A stretch of 11,322 nucleotides of DNA, from assembly GCA_030149585.1 (NCBI GenBank), contig JASFBJ010000101.1, forward strand, positions 1 to 11,322, written 5' to 3'. How positions within the stretch are numbered: position 1 is the first letter of the stretch; each line of letters begins with the position of its first letter. This stretch comes from Desulfobacterales bacterium. GTDB taxonomy: Bacteria > Desulfobacterota > Desulfobacteria > Desulfobacterales > JASFBJ01. Under the pieces are notes generated by a model. It ran no database searches. It was not told the origin of the DNA and worked only from the letters and a program-made list of their open reading frames with translations. The translations under genes were made by a program, and so were the position numbers. Below, one piece after another: positions 1 through 6,090 of the stretch.

Positions 1-38
1 TCTAATAAATTTTTATTGCCTATTGACAAGATGAGGAC

Positions 39-365
39 TCATATGTGTTGGGCATAAACTTTGTTCTTGCTTTTTTTGACAAAAGCACCCAATGAGCTAC
101 GTTCAAGTGCAATTTGTCTGGCCAGGTACATTTTTGCCAAGCTCTGGTAAGGGACATCCTTTTTGTTAGCCAAAGTTTTCAGTTCCGCTATCATATCCTC
201 TGGAAGCCGGATAGAAATTGATTTCAGAGAAGGCTTCAAATTATGGAATGAAATTCGCTTGATGTTTTTTGAATCAAAGTAATCAAGAGGTGAATGGGTA
301 GCCCAAAATTCTCGTTCTTCATCCTCACTTTTAAATTTTGGAATAAAATTATCCATTTTTTTCAT
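39..365 (-). CDS. CopG-family antitoxin of a BrnT-type toxin-antitoxin pair
   Basis: A 108-residue protein with the C-terminal ribbon-helix-helix pattern of CopG-type antitoxins: SISIRLPEDMIAELKTLA (about residues 49-66) followed by VPYQSLAKMYLARQIA, the usual 'IRLPE..i..lk.lA...gvpYQsLik.wL' arrangement. It should neutralise the toxin encoded just upstream and bind DNA as a dimer to repress the shared promoter; this is known for the family and not shown here. Its start overlaps the 3' end of the toxin gene by 17 bp, so the two are translationally coupled, toxin first. The ATG at 365-363 is preceded by AGGAG with a 10-nt gap; a second in-frame ATG three codons on is possible. The charged N-terminal half (residues 1-45) is the probable toxin-binding part (inference). 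The partner family is clear; whether to name it brnA is less so, because canonical BrnA belongs to a different antitoxin family. Confidence 0.85.
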   Translation of the reverse strand: MKKMDNFIPKFKSEDEEREFWATHSPLDYFDSKNIKRISFHNLKPSLKSISIRLPEDMIAELKTLANKKDVPYQSLAKMYLARQIALERSSLGAFVKKSKNKVYAQHI

Positions 366-648
366 AAAACCGACTCTCCTTCCGGTTCATATCTCTTGAG
401 GAAATCACTCTAAGAAATTTGCCTCTTTTTGTAAAAATAATGACAAGATAACGCCCTATGTCAGTCATGCCAAATGCCGCCCACCGTTTTTCGGTAAGTG
501 AATGCTTTGGATCATCAAGAACAAGTAATGGTTCATTTAAAAAAACCTGTTCACATTCCCAATTTTCAACTTGGTGCTTGATCAGGTTTTTGTTTTTATT
601 ACCTTCGTCCCATTGAAATCCGATAAATTTCTCAATGTCACTATCCAT
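349..648 (-). CDS. brnT: BrnT-family ribonuclease toxin
   Basis: Small basic protein of about 99 residues from the ATG at 648-646. It shows the BrnT N-terminal signature F-x-W-D-E...N...KH-x-V (FQWDEGNKNKNLIKHQV), then the F.ep....D..hs..E.R....G....gr.l.vift.r....RvIS.R.m...E..fYe pattern that runs to the C-terminus. BrnT toxins are RelE-like ribonucleases that arrest translation and are neutralised by a DNA-binding antitoxin, here the overlapping downstream gene. The frame stays open upstream to a TTG at 684 and an ATG at 657, but both lie in the promoter (-35 at 684-679, -10 at 661-656), so they cannot be starts of a transcript from that promoter. The 648 start leaves an almost leaderless mRNA. 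The gene reads as intact. Confidence 0.87.
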   Translation of the reverse strand: MDSDIEKFIGFQWDEGNKNKNLIKHQVENWECEQVFLNEPLLVLDDPKHSLTEKRWAAFGMTDIGRYLVIIFTKRGKFLRVISSRDMNRKESRFYEKNG

Positions 649-655
649 ATTTTGC

Positions 656-684
656 ATTGTATATCTATAACATATACGGGTCAA
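656..684 (-). promoter_or_regulatory. Promoter and candidate operator of the toxin-antitoxin pair
   Basis: On the minus strand, TTGACC (684-679) and TACAAT (661-656) are separated by exactly 17 bp, a good sigma70-type promoter. Most of the spacer is an inverted repeat: GTATAT (677-672), a 7-bp gap GTTATAG, then ATATAC (664-659), which runs into the -10 element. This is where an autoregulating ribbon-helix-helix antitoxin would bind. Transcription should start around 649-650, one or two bases before the chosen toxin ATG. Confidence 0.7.
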
Positions 685-707
685 GTGTTTCTTTTAGAAT
701 ACAAAAA

Positions 708-760
708 TCGCAACGTAAAGCTCAGCGACGCGGCTTTTTGCGTCCGCTTACGGGTAAAGG
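708..760 (-). other. attC-like integron recombination-site relic
   Basis: Read on the minus strand this segment can fold like an attC: a degenerate R'' (CCTTTAC, 760-754), an L'' side GTAAGCG, the arm GACGC, a loop AAAAAGCC, the arm GCGTC, an L' side GCTTTAC, and an R' core GTTGCGA (714-708). Sixteen bases (744-729, GACGCAAAAAGCCGCG) are identical to the centre of the well-supported attC at 11077-11135, and the following arm is similar (TCGCTGA against CGGCTGA). The R'' core triplet AAC is TAC here, so it is probably inactive. The toxin-antitoxin pair begins directly downstream, where a cassette gene would lie. Confidence 0.45.
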
Positions 761-766
761 CATCGG

Positions 767-907
767 TTACCGACGCCCTCCCCACAGACACAAAAGCTCT
801 GCAAAAAGTTGTGTGACGTTAGTACCTTCTCCCCAGTGCCACGGCAAGCCCTGCAAAGGGGTATATGACCACCACGGCCATCTGTAATCACCCACTGGTA
901 ACATCAT
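767..907 (-). CDS. Doubtful 46-residue Trp-rich ORF
   Basis: An uninterrupted 46-codon frame starts at tandem ATG codons (907-902) and stops at 769-767, immediately upstream, in the same orientation, of the attC-like relic. That is the position a cassette ORF would have. The composition is peculiar: six tryptophans in 46 residues (for example RWPWW and LPWHW). The ribosome-binding site is weak (GGGA about ten bases upstream) and I recognise no family. The alternative is that this is chance open sequence in decayed DNA. It is listed only because of its position and lack of stops. Confidence 0.18.
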   Translation of the reverse strand: MMLPVGDYRWPWWSYTPLQGLPWHWGEGTNVTQLFAELLCLWGGRR

Positions 908-986
908 CGAATTTCATCCCATTTAACGGGAATCCCAACGATTCGGATTTATCTGGACACAACAAGCGCTTGGTTTTGCCATTTTT

Positions 987-1214
987 TTAGATAAAAGCTT
1001 CTATCCCTTTTCTTTCAATTATGTCTAATAATTTTTTTGATGCTCCAGTAGGTTTTTTATTGCCTTGCTCCCATTTTTGTACGGTTGAAGGGCTAATATT
1101 AAAAATACTTGCTAAAGCTGCCTGGCTTAGACTGAATTTATTTCGAATAAAAACAATTTTTTCAGGAGTATATTCCTGTACTTCTGGAATGCAAAGTTTT
1201 TCAATATTTTTCAT
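987..1214 (-). CDS. HigA-like XRE-family antitoxin or regulator, without a visible toxin
   Basis: A 75-residue protein that is almost entirely one helix-turn-helix domain of the HigA/YiaG type: YTPEKIVFIRNKFSLSQAA, then LASIFNISPSTVQKWEQGNK, then a short tail with the familiar KP.G...KLL..ie. pattern. Family members bind DNA and often serve as antitoxins of HigB/RelE-type toxins, with the toxin gene usually placed first. Here the 230 bp upstream on the same strand (1215-1445) contain no toxin-like frame, and downstream lies decayed DNA, so this is either an orphan or the survivor of a broken pair. The ATG at 1214 follows only a weak GGA; an in-frame stop a few codons upstream rules out a longer protein. 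It stands between two accessory genes and the operon, so transfer is plausible (inference). Confidence 0.75.
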   Translation of the reverse strand: MKNIEKLCIPEVQEYTPEKIVFIRNKFSLSQAALASIFNISPSTVQKWEQGNKKPTGASKKLLDIIERKGIEAFI

Positions 1215-1445
1215 GGTTCCGGAGAAATACTGGATTCAATATCAAAAGCAGTCAATTGGGCATGTACGATGACATGGAAAGGGATAAAGCCCGTTGTCAC
1301 ATTGGTGGGGAAGTCATATAAGAAGGGAATCCGGCTTACAAAAAAAAATGAAATCTTATGAAAACAGAATTAAACGTTCAAACACCCTGCCCAAATGGGA
1401 TGTGCTTATTGAATCCGGAGTTGGATAGATTATTTTTTGGGGCAA

Positions 1446-2066
1446 TTATATTTTAAAACGGTTTTCTAATGTTTCAAAGCAAGAGGTGCAAAGTGTTTGA
1501 CCAAAAAGCCGGCGTGTGCGGGACTCCATTGTTGCTTCCCCGCATTCCCGGCAGATTAAACTCTCCAATACCCTGGCTTTACGAGGTACGGGGCCCTGCG
1601 ATGGCTTAATATCAAAAAGTTTATCAATATCTGCTTCCATTATCTGTTTTGTCCGCTCTGCCGTGGCTTTTTTTAGACGTTTTTGCTCGCTGACACTAAG
1701 CTCTTTTTTTAATTTTTTCGTTCTCAGAGCGATTAGATCATCATCTGGATCAGCAATGGCATTTGGCCTTGCAACGATTCGTATGGATTTTCCATCAAGC
1801 CGGCTGTGGAAAGTAAAAGCGCTTTTTCCATAATCCAGGTGAATCAGATTCCCCTTGCCAAAGGTACAGCCGGTTAAAAACTGAATTGCATCAACAGCGC
1901 ACATATCGGTTTCTACTATGGCGACGATTTCTTCATCCAGGGAACGGCCGAATCTGTCCATTGCCAGTTCCGATGCTCGTATGCCAATGGCCAGTCCGGG
2001 GCATGAATGGCCGTGGAAATTGATGGTTGCCTTAATAAGTTCCGGGCTGACTGGTTTTGGATTCAT
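1446..2066 (-). CDS. FmdE-family metal-binding protein with C-terminal zinc ribbon
   Basis: A 206-residue protein. Residues 1-130 carry the FmdE domain (named after a subunit of formylmethanofuran dehydrogenase): FHGHSCPGLAIG near residue 17 gives the H-x-H-x-C metal-binding motif (H18, H20, C22), and CAVDAIQFLTGCTFGKGNL is the second conserved block. A Lys/Arg-rich helix follows (about 118-150), then a zinc ribbon with CRECGE and CTSCF near the end. Bacterial stand-alone FmdE proteins are found in organisms without methanofuran, so the role is more likely metal or metallo-ligand handling than a dehydrogenase subunit. The gene lies downstream of, and co-directional with, an ABC importer, which suggests it acts on the imported ligand (inference). 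The ATG at 2066 is chosen because AAAGG lies eight bases upstream; the frame runs open to 2105 without a good RBS. A 129-bp palindrome separates it from the transporter, so co-transcription is uncertain. Confidence 0.85.
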   Translation of the reverse strand: MNPKPVSPELIKATINFHGHSCPGLAIGIRASELAMDRFGRSLDEEIVAIVETDMCAVDAIQFLTGCTFGKGNLIHLDYGKSAFTFHSRLDGKSIRIVARPNAIADPDDDLIALRTKKLKKELSVSEQKRLKKATAERTKQIMEADIDKLFDIKPSQGPVPRKARVLESLICRECGEATMESRTRRLFGQTLCTSCFETLENRFKI

Positions 2067-2105
2067 ATTAGATACCTTTCTTAATATAATAAAGGTGAAT
2101 ATCAC

Positions 2106-2234
2106 TGATGGCTAAGCAGAAAGTTTCATATACAAGGCGCAGTGGTTTTTCAGAGACGAGGCAATACATGTAGTATGCCGAGTTTCTGAAAAATCGCTGC
2201 AACGCAGTAGATGGGACGTTCTGCTTAGCCATCA
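2106..2234. repeat. 129-bp imperfect palindromic intergenic element
   Basis: The outer arms TGATGGCTAAGCAGAA (2106-2121) and TTCTGCTTAGCCATCA (2219-2234) are perfect 16-bp inverted complements, and pairing continues inward, imperfectly, almost to the centre near 2170 (for example TTTTTCAGA against TCTGAAAAA). The element exactly fills the space between the stop codon of the ATPase gene and the 5' region of the fmdE-like gene. It contains no ORF. Its size and symmetry resemble the dispersed REP/MITE-like palindromes of bacterial genomes. It could act as a transcription stop, an mRNA 3' stabiliser, or a non-autonomous mobile unit; the sequence alone does not decide. Confidence 0.8.
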
Positions 2235-4193
2235 TTAATTTTCATATAAATGATCAACAGTCAAAGGAAAATGGCATCTCACCCTGCAATAATCCAGATC
2301 CACCATTTCCGGAGATTTTTCGCGACACAGGTCTTTATGCCGGGGACATCGGGAAACAAAAGGACATCCAACCGGTTTTATTTCCTTTGACCCTGGTTTA
2401 AAGGTATTTTTGACCAGTCCGCGTGCACTGTTGATAAGCAGTTGAGTATAAGGATGGCGAGGCCCGGATAAAATTTTGTCCGCCGGCCCCACTTCCACCA
2501 GACGACCGGCAAGCATCACACCGATCCGGTCTCCAATCTTTCTGGCCAGACCAATATTATGGGTAATAAAAAACATGGACAGTCCAAGTTCAATCTGGAG
2601 ATCCAGAAGCAATTTTAATACTTTGGCCTGAACACTCGGGTCCAGCGAGCTGGTGGGCTCATCAGCCACAAGAAGAGCCGGCTCAAGTATCAGGGCGCGG
2701 GCCATGCAGACACGCTGTATTGCCCCCATATTCAGTTCATGGGGATAACGCTTTAAGAATGAAGGATCAGCAGAAAGACGAACCCTGGCCAGAACCCTTG
2801 AAACGCCATTTTGAATACTTTCCCTGCTCATGGCTTTTTTGTGGATTTTAAGGGGCTCTGCCACAGCCTCAAAAACAGAAAATCTGGGACTGATTGATTC
2901 AGCCGGGTTCTGGTATATCACACCGATGCGGCGTGCCAGTGACTGGTATTCCTGCTTTGCCCATTGATCCATATCCCGTCCTTCAAAGGTTTTTTCACCG
3001 CTGTCCTGTTTGAGCATGCCGGCTAAAATCATGGCCAGGGTGGTTTTGCCTGAGCCTGTTTCACCGATCAGGCAAAAAAGTTCACCACATTTTAAAATAA
3101 GGTCTGTTGGATAAAGCGCGGGCACATTGCCGTAGCTTTTGCTCACACCTTTAAGACTGAGAATATCGGCAATGCCGCTGCGAAGACAGCGAACCATATG
3201 GTCACCAATCTTTTCAAGAGGCACATTTTCATTTTGACATCTGTTGATGGCCTGAGTGCATCGACTTTGGAAAAGGCATCCAAAAGGTGGGGCATGGCCG
3301 TCTTTGTGGCTTGAATCAGGAACCTGGATATGGGTATGCCTGTATTTATCCTGATCGTGTCGACCGTGCTGATGAACAAGCCTGTAAAAGACATCACCTT
3401 TAATTCCTCCCAGATCCCTGGCCGTAGTCATGGTCGGGTATGACCGGCCAAGAGCCAGAGTGTAGGGGTGAAGCGGCTTTAATAAAAGGTCACTGGCAGG
3501 CAGTGTTTCTAAAATCCGGCCCAGATAGAGCACATGCACTGTATCTGCAAGGCCGGCGGCTATTTCAAGATCATGAGTAATTAAAAGAACTGCCTTGCCC
3601 TTTGATTTAAACTGATCAATAATCTCTGATATAAAGAGTTTGCTTAAAGCATCCAAAGAGGAGGTTGGTTCGTCCAAGATGATTATTTCAGGATCAAGAA
3701 TCATGGCCATGGCCAGCAAAACCCGTTGAAGCTGTCCACCACTAAGCTGGTGAGGATAGCGATATAGATACTCTCTGTAAACCCCCATTTGCTCCAGAAT
3801 TTTGCCTGCCTTTATATTTGCCTGCTTTCGGCTTGAGAATCCGCGTTGAATCAACGGCTCCGCAACCTGATCCACGATGCAATGGACAGGATTAAGATTG
3901 CCGGCTCTGTTTTGAAATACCATGGCTATTTTGTCCCAGCGCATTTCATTTAAAACAGATTCATCGAGATTTTCGAGTTGCTGTCCGTTTATGTTTACCC
4001 TTCCCTTCCATGAAGCATTTGAAGGGAGTAGCCCCATACATGCTTTTCCCAGGGTGGTTTTTCCTGAACCAGACTCTCCCACCAGGGCAACACACTTTCC
4101 ATGACCGATATCTATGCTGACTTCTTCCAGAGCCTGGATGCTGTGTGATCCGTTTTGGTAAATAACACTAAGATTTTTAATATTCAGGTTCAT
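2235..4193 (-). CDS. Fused double-ATPase of a peptide/nickel-type ABC importer (DppD-DppF-like)
   Basis: A 652-residue protein with two complete nucleotide-binding domains in tandem, which powers import through the two permeases encoded upstream. NBD1: Walker A GESGSGKT (39-46), Q-loop Q94, signature LSGGQLQR (150-157), Walker B IIILDEP (170-176), switch H207. NBD2: Walker A GETGSGKT (377-384), Q428, Walker B LLVADEP (507-513), H545. Each half ends in the Cys-rich extension typical of oligopeptide ATPases (C306, C312, C319, C336; and C610, C616, C623, C636/C640), a known iron-sulfur or metal site in relatives. Oddities: the NBD2 signature is LNMGAIQR (487-494), not LSGGQ, so one of the two composite ATP sites should be degenerate; and a His-rich stretch (seven His in residues 274-300) precedes the first Cys cluster. 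The ATG at 4193 has only a poor RBS, but an in-frame stop lies just upstream. Confidence 0.93.
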   Translation of the reverse strand: MNLNIKNLSVIYQNGSHSIQALEEVSIDIGHGKCVALVGESGSGKTTLGKACMGLLPSNASWKGRVNINGQQLENLDESVLNEMRWDKIAMVFQNRAGNLNPVHCIVDQVAEPLIQRGFSSRKQANIKAGKILEQMGVYREYLYRYPHQLSGGQLQRVLLAMAMILDPEIIILDEPTSSLDALSKLFISEIIDQFKSKGKAVLLITHDLEIAAGLADTVHVLYLGRILETLPASDLLLKPLHPYTLALGRSYPTMTTARDLGGIKGDVFYRLVHQHGRHDQDKYRHTHIQVPDSSHKDGHAPPFGCLFQSRCTQAINRCQNENVPLEKIGDHMVRCLRSGIADILSLKGVSKSYGNVPALYPTDLILKCGELFCLIGETGSGKTTLAMILAGMLKQDSGEKTFEGRDMDQWAKQEYQSLARRIGVIYQNPAESISPRFSVFEAVAEPLKIHKKAMSRESIQNGVSRVLARVRLSADPSFLKRYPHELNMGAIQRVCMARALILEPALLVADEPTSSLDPSVQAKVLKLLLDLQIELGLSMFFITHNIGLARKIGDRIGVMLAGRLVEVGPADKILSGPRHPYTQLLINSARGLVKNTFKPGSKEIKPVGCPFVSRCPRHKDLCREKSPEMVDLDYCRVRCHFPLTVDHLYEN

Positions 4194-4252
4194 ACTCTTT
4201 TATTGGAAAATATTTTTTAGTCTATTGACTGTATATTGCCTGTCCTGGTCAC

Positions 4253-5104
4253 TTAACCACTCAACAACTCAACCGATTTAAGGCGTGGATCAAGTATTTT
4301 CTCCAGGCTGATGGCAAGAAATGTAAGGGTCATAATCAATAAGGAGAGACAGAGAATCGGCGGGAAAAGCCAGTTCCACCATATATCCATATAATAATAT
4401 TTAACAGCATAGGCGATCATCAAACCAAGAGATTTCCGAGTGGGGTCGAAAAGCCCAAGAAAAGCCAGGGATGCTTCCATGAACATAGCCATCCTGGTTT
4501 TTGAGGCAAAACCTATAAGGTATAAAGGAAACATTTCAGGCATGAGATGGCGGCGTATGATATACCAGTTGCCGCCGCCAATCCGGGCAGCAGCTTTTAC
4601 ATGAAGGCATTCCCTCTTGGCAAGGGTTTGTGCCCGTATAGTCTTGCTTATAGTCGGCCACATCAATCCTGCCAGAATTAGAGAGAGCATAAATGGCGAA
4701 GGCCGAAAAAGAGCGGCTGTGAGAATAAGTATCATGATGGCCGGAATGGCTAAAAGTACGTCTGCCAGGCGCATCAGGATCATATCGATAAGCCCGCCAA
4801 ACCATCCTGCAACAAGCCCGATTATAACTCCAACTCCCAGCGCAACCAGGCCGGAGGTCAGGCCAAAAAAGACCGTGTTGCGAATAGCAAAAAGAAGCTC
4901 TGAAAAAATATCCTGTCCTCCGTCGTTAATTCCCAGAAGATGTTTTGCACAAGGTGGTGATATGGGAGTAAATGACATATCCCAAGGATCAAAGGGCGCA
5001 AGCATGGGCCCCACCAGAATAGTAATGGTAAACACCGCAGCAAGCAAAAAGCCGGTGAGAAACCAGGTGTCCTGAAAAATATTTCGATTCAGATCAACGT
5101 TCAT
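4253..5104 (-). CDS. ABC importer permease, DppC/NikC type
   Basis: A 283-residue inner-membrane permease of the binding-protein-dependent type. The N-terminal membrane segment (about residues 13-33) is followed by the family's APFDPW...HLLGINDGGQDIFSELL segment (a variant of 'LGTD.lGRDvfSrll'), then further helices. The cytoplasmic EAA loop that docks on the ATPase is AKRECLHVKAAARIGGGNWY near residues 162-181. The protein ends in LEKILDPRLK, close to the family consensus. The start is ATG 5104, two codons inside the longest frame (which opens with TTG), because AAGGA lies six bases upstream. It overlaps the 3' end of the DppB-type gene by 11 bp, so the two permeases are translationally coupled and should form one heterodimer. 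Substrate cannot be read from the sequence; the family moves peptides, nickel complexes, opines and similar ligands. Confidence 0.93.
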   Translation of the reverse strand: MNVDLNRNIFQDTWFLTGFLLAAVFTITILVGPMLAPFDPWDMSFTPISPPCAKHLLGINDGGQDIFSELLFAIRNTVFFGLTSGLVALGVGVIIGLVAGWFGGLIDMILMRLADVLLAIPAIMILILTAALFRPSPFMLSLILAGLMWPTISKTIRAQTLAKRECLHVKAAARIGGGNWYIIRRHLMPEMFPLYLIGFASKTRMAMFMEASLAFLGLFDPTRKSLGLMIAYAVKYYYMDIWWNWLFPPILCLSLLIMTLTFLAISLEKILDPRLKSVELLSG

Positions 5105-6077
5105 ATTCAATCCTTGGATCGATTATTTTATAAACAAGTTCCAGAGCCAGAATAATGGCTAAAACCATTAATGAAGAGATCAAAACAACAGCCTGAATAA
5201 CCGGAAGGTCTCTGGCCTGGATTGCGTTAAAAAGAAGAGTTCCCAGACCTGGATAAGAATGAATTCTTTCCACCACAAGAACCCCGGTAATCATAAAGGC
5301 CAGCCGCAATCCAAAGCGTGTTGCCAGAGGCAATAAAGCGTTTCTGGCTGCATGGGCATATCTTATTCTTCTGTCAGGCAGGCCTTTGGCCCTGGCCGTT
5401 GTTATAAAGGGAGCTTTTATGATCATCATCATGCTGTTACGGGCCAGTAAAAAATTACCCGGAAAATAGGCCAGAACCAGTGTGATAAGAGGCAGGGCCA
5501 GGTGATGTCCAATATCTAAAACCCGTACCCAAAATGAAACTTCTGCATAGGCTGTCTCTGCTCCAGCAGCAGGAAACCACTGCAACTTCAAGGCAAAGAT
5601 TAGAAGGAGGATAACACCAGTGCTGATTTCAGGGATACCCTCCAAAAGAGTCATGCCTCCAACAATACCCTTTTCCAGCCTGGTACCCTGCCGCCAGGAA
5701 GCTTCCACCCCTGCTATAAACCCAATGGAAATGGAAATAATATGAGCCGTGCCAAGCAGCAGGAGCGTCCAGGGAAATGTTTCTAAAAATAACGCAGAAA
5801 CAGGCGTCAAAAAGGCATAGGAATACCCCCAGTCGAGTTTTACAAGTTTAAGCAGATAGTTGCAAAAGCCCGCTTCTTCGGTATAATAAGCTCTTAGTTC
5901 AGCTTCCTGGTCTACCGTAAGTGTAACATCAGAGCCGGCATACATGGCTGTCACGAAATCGCCAGGCAGGAGGCGTGGCAGAGAGTAACTCAAATAGGTC
6001 ATGATCAAGGCTGCCAGGCCGAAGATAAGGATAAGACCAAGACGCCTTGATATTTGATGTGTTGAATTTACGTTCAC
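5094..6077 (-). CDS. ABC importer permease, DppB/NikB type
   Basis: A 327-residue inner-membrane permease, the first of the two channel subunits. It has an N-terminal membrane helix (about 12-32), the PRLLPGDF motif right after it, a periplasmic region of about 60 residues, then hydrophobic segments at about 103-124, 150-166 and 193-213. The EAA loop is TTARAKGLPDRRIRYAHAAR (226-245), followed by NALLPLATRFG and the VERIHSYPGLGTLL motif, and the C-terminus ends in IDPRIEY, as usual for DppB. It begins with GTG at 6077, 13 bp after the stop of the binding-protein gene; no strong Shine-Dalgarno is visible in that gap, so expression may depend on coupling with the upstream gene (inference). The family's usual G-R-D/S pieces of the periplasmic part are partly divergent (DWGYSYAFLTPV), so the substrate may be unusual. 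Confidence 0.92.
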   Translation of the reverse strand: MNVNSTHQISRRLGLILIFGLAALIMTYLSYSLPRLLPGDFVTAMYAGSDVTLTVDQEAELRAYYTEEAGFCNYLLKLVKLDWGYSYAFLTPVSALFLETFPWTLLLLGTAHIISISIGFIAGVEASWRQGTRLEKGIVGGMTLLEGIPEISTGVILLLIFALKLQWFPAAGAETAYAEVSFWVRVLDIGHHLALPLITLVLAYFPGNFLLARNSMMMIIKAPFITTARAKGLPDRRIRYAHAARNALLPLATRFGLRLAFMITGVLVVERIHSYPGLGTLLFNAIQARDLPVIQAVVLISSLMVLAIILALELVYKIIDPRIEYER

Positions 6078-6090
6078 AGGATAGCCGGTC

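Larger units (their letters stand above)
685..986. other. Gene-poor accessory stretch, probably decayed cassette DNA
   Basis: There is no gene here that I can support well. The stretch contains the attC-like relic at 708-760 and one short Trp-rich minus-strand ORF (767-907), both listed separately. The rest, about 908-986, shows no conserved coding pattern, no terminator and no recognisable repeat. It differs from the operon DNA next to it in lacking any long open frame on either strand, in keeping with degraded insert DNA (inference). Confidence 0.4.

Noticed and set aside
571..887. Two overlapping plus-strand open frames of 76-81 codons
   Set aside because: They run antisense to the toxin gene, its promoter and the attC-like relic, have no RBS and no coherent domain pattern.
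1215..1445. Possible toxin gene for the HigA-like protein, or short plus-strand fragments (for example a 26-codon frame opening at an ATG near 1348)
   Set aside because: All six frames are short or broken, and none shows a RelE/HigB pattern. I see no gene, terminator or repeat here apart from the 15-mer at 1431.
1918..2115. Plus-strand open frame of 65 codons across the start of the fmdE-like gene
   Set aside because: Antisense shadow of a well-supported gene; ends inside the palindrome.
4194..4252. Promoter or separate gene between permease and ATPase genes
   Set aside because: Only 59 bp, no convincing -35/-10 pair on the minus strand and no frame; treated as ordinary intergenic space within the operon.
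4617..5075. 152-codon plus-strand open frame antisense to the DppC-type permease
   Set aside because: Its translation is low-complexity, Arg/Ser/Ile-rich shadow sequence, while the minus-strand frame is a full permease with the EAA loop.
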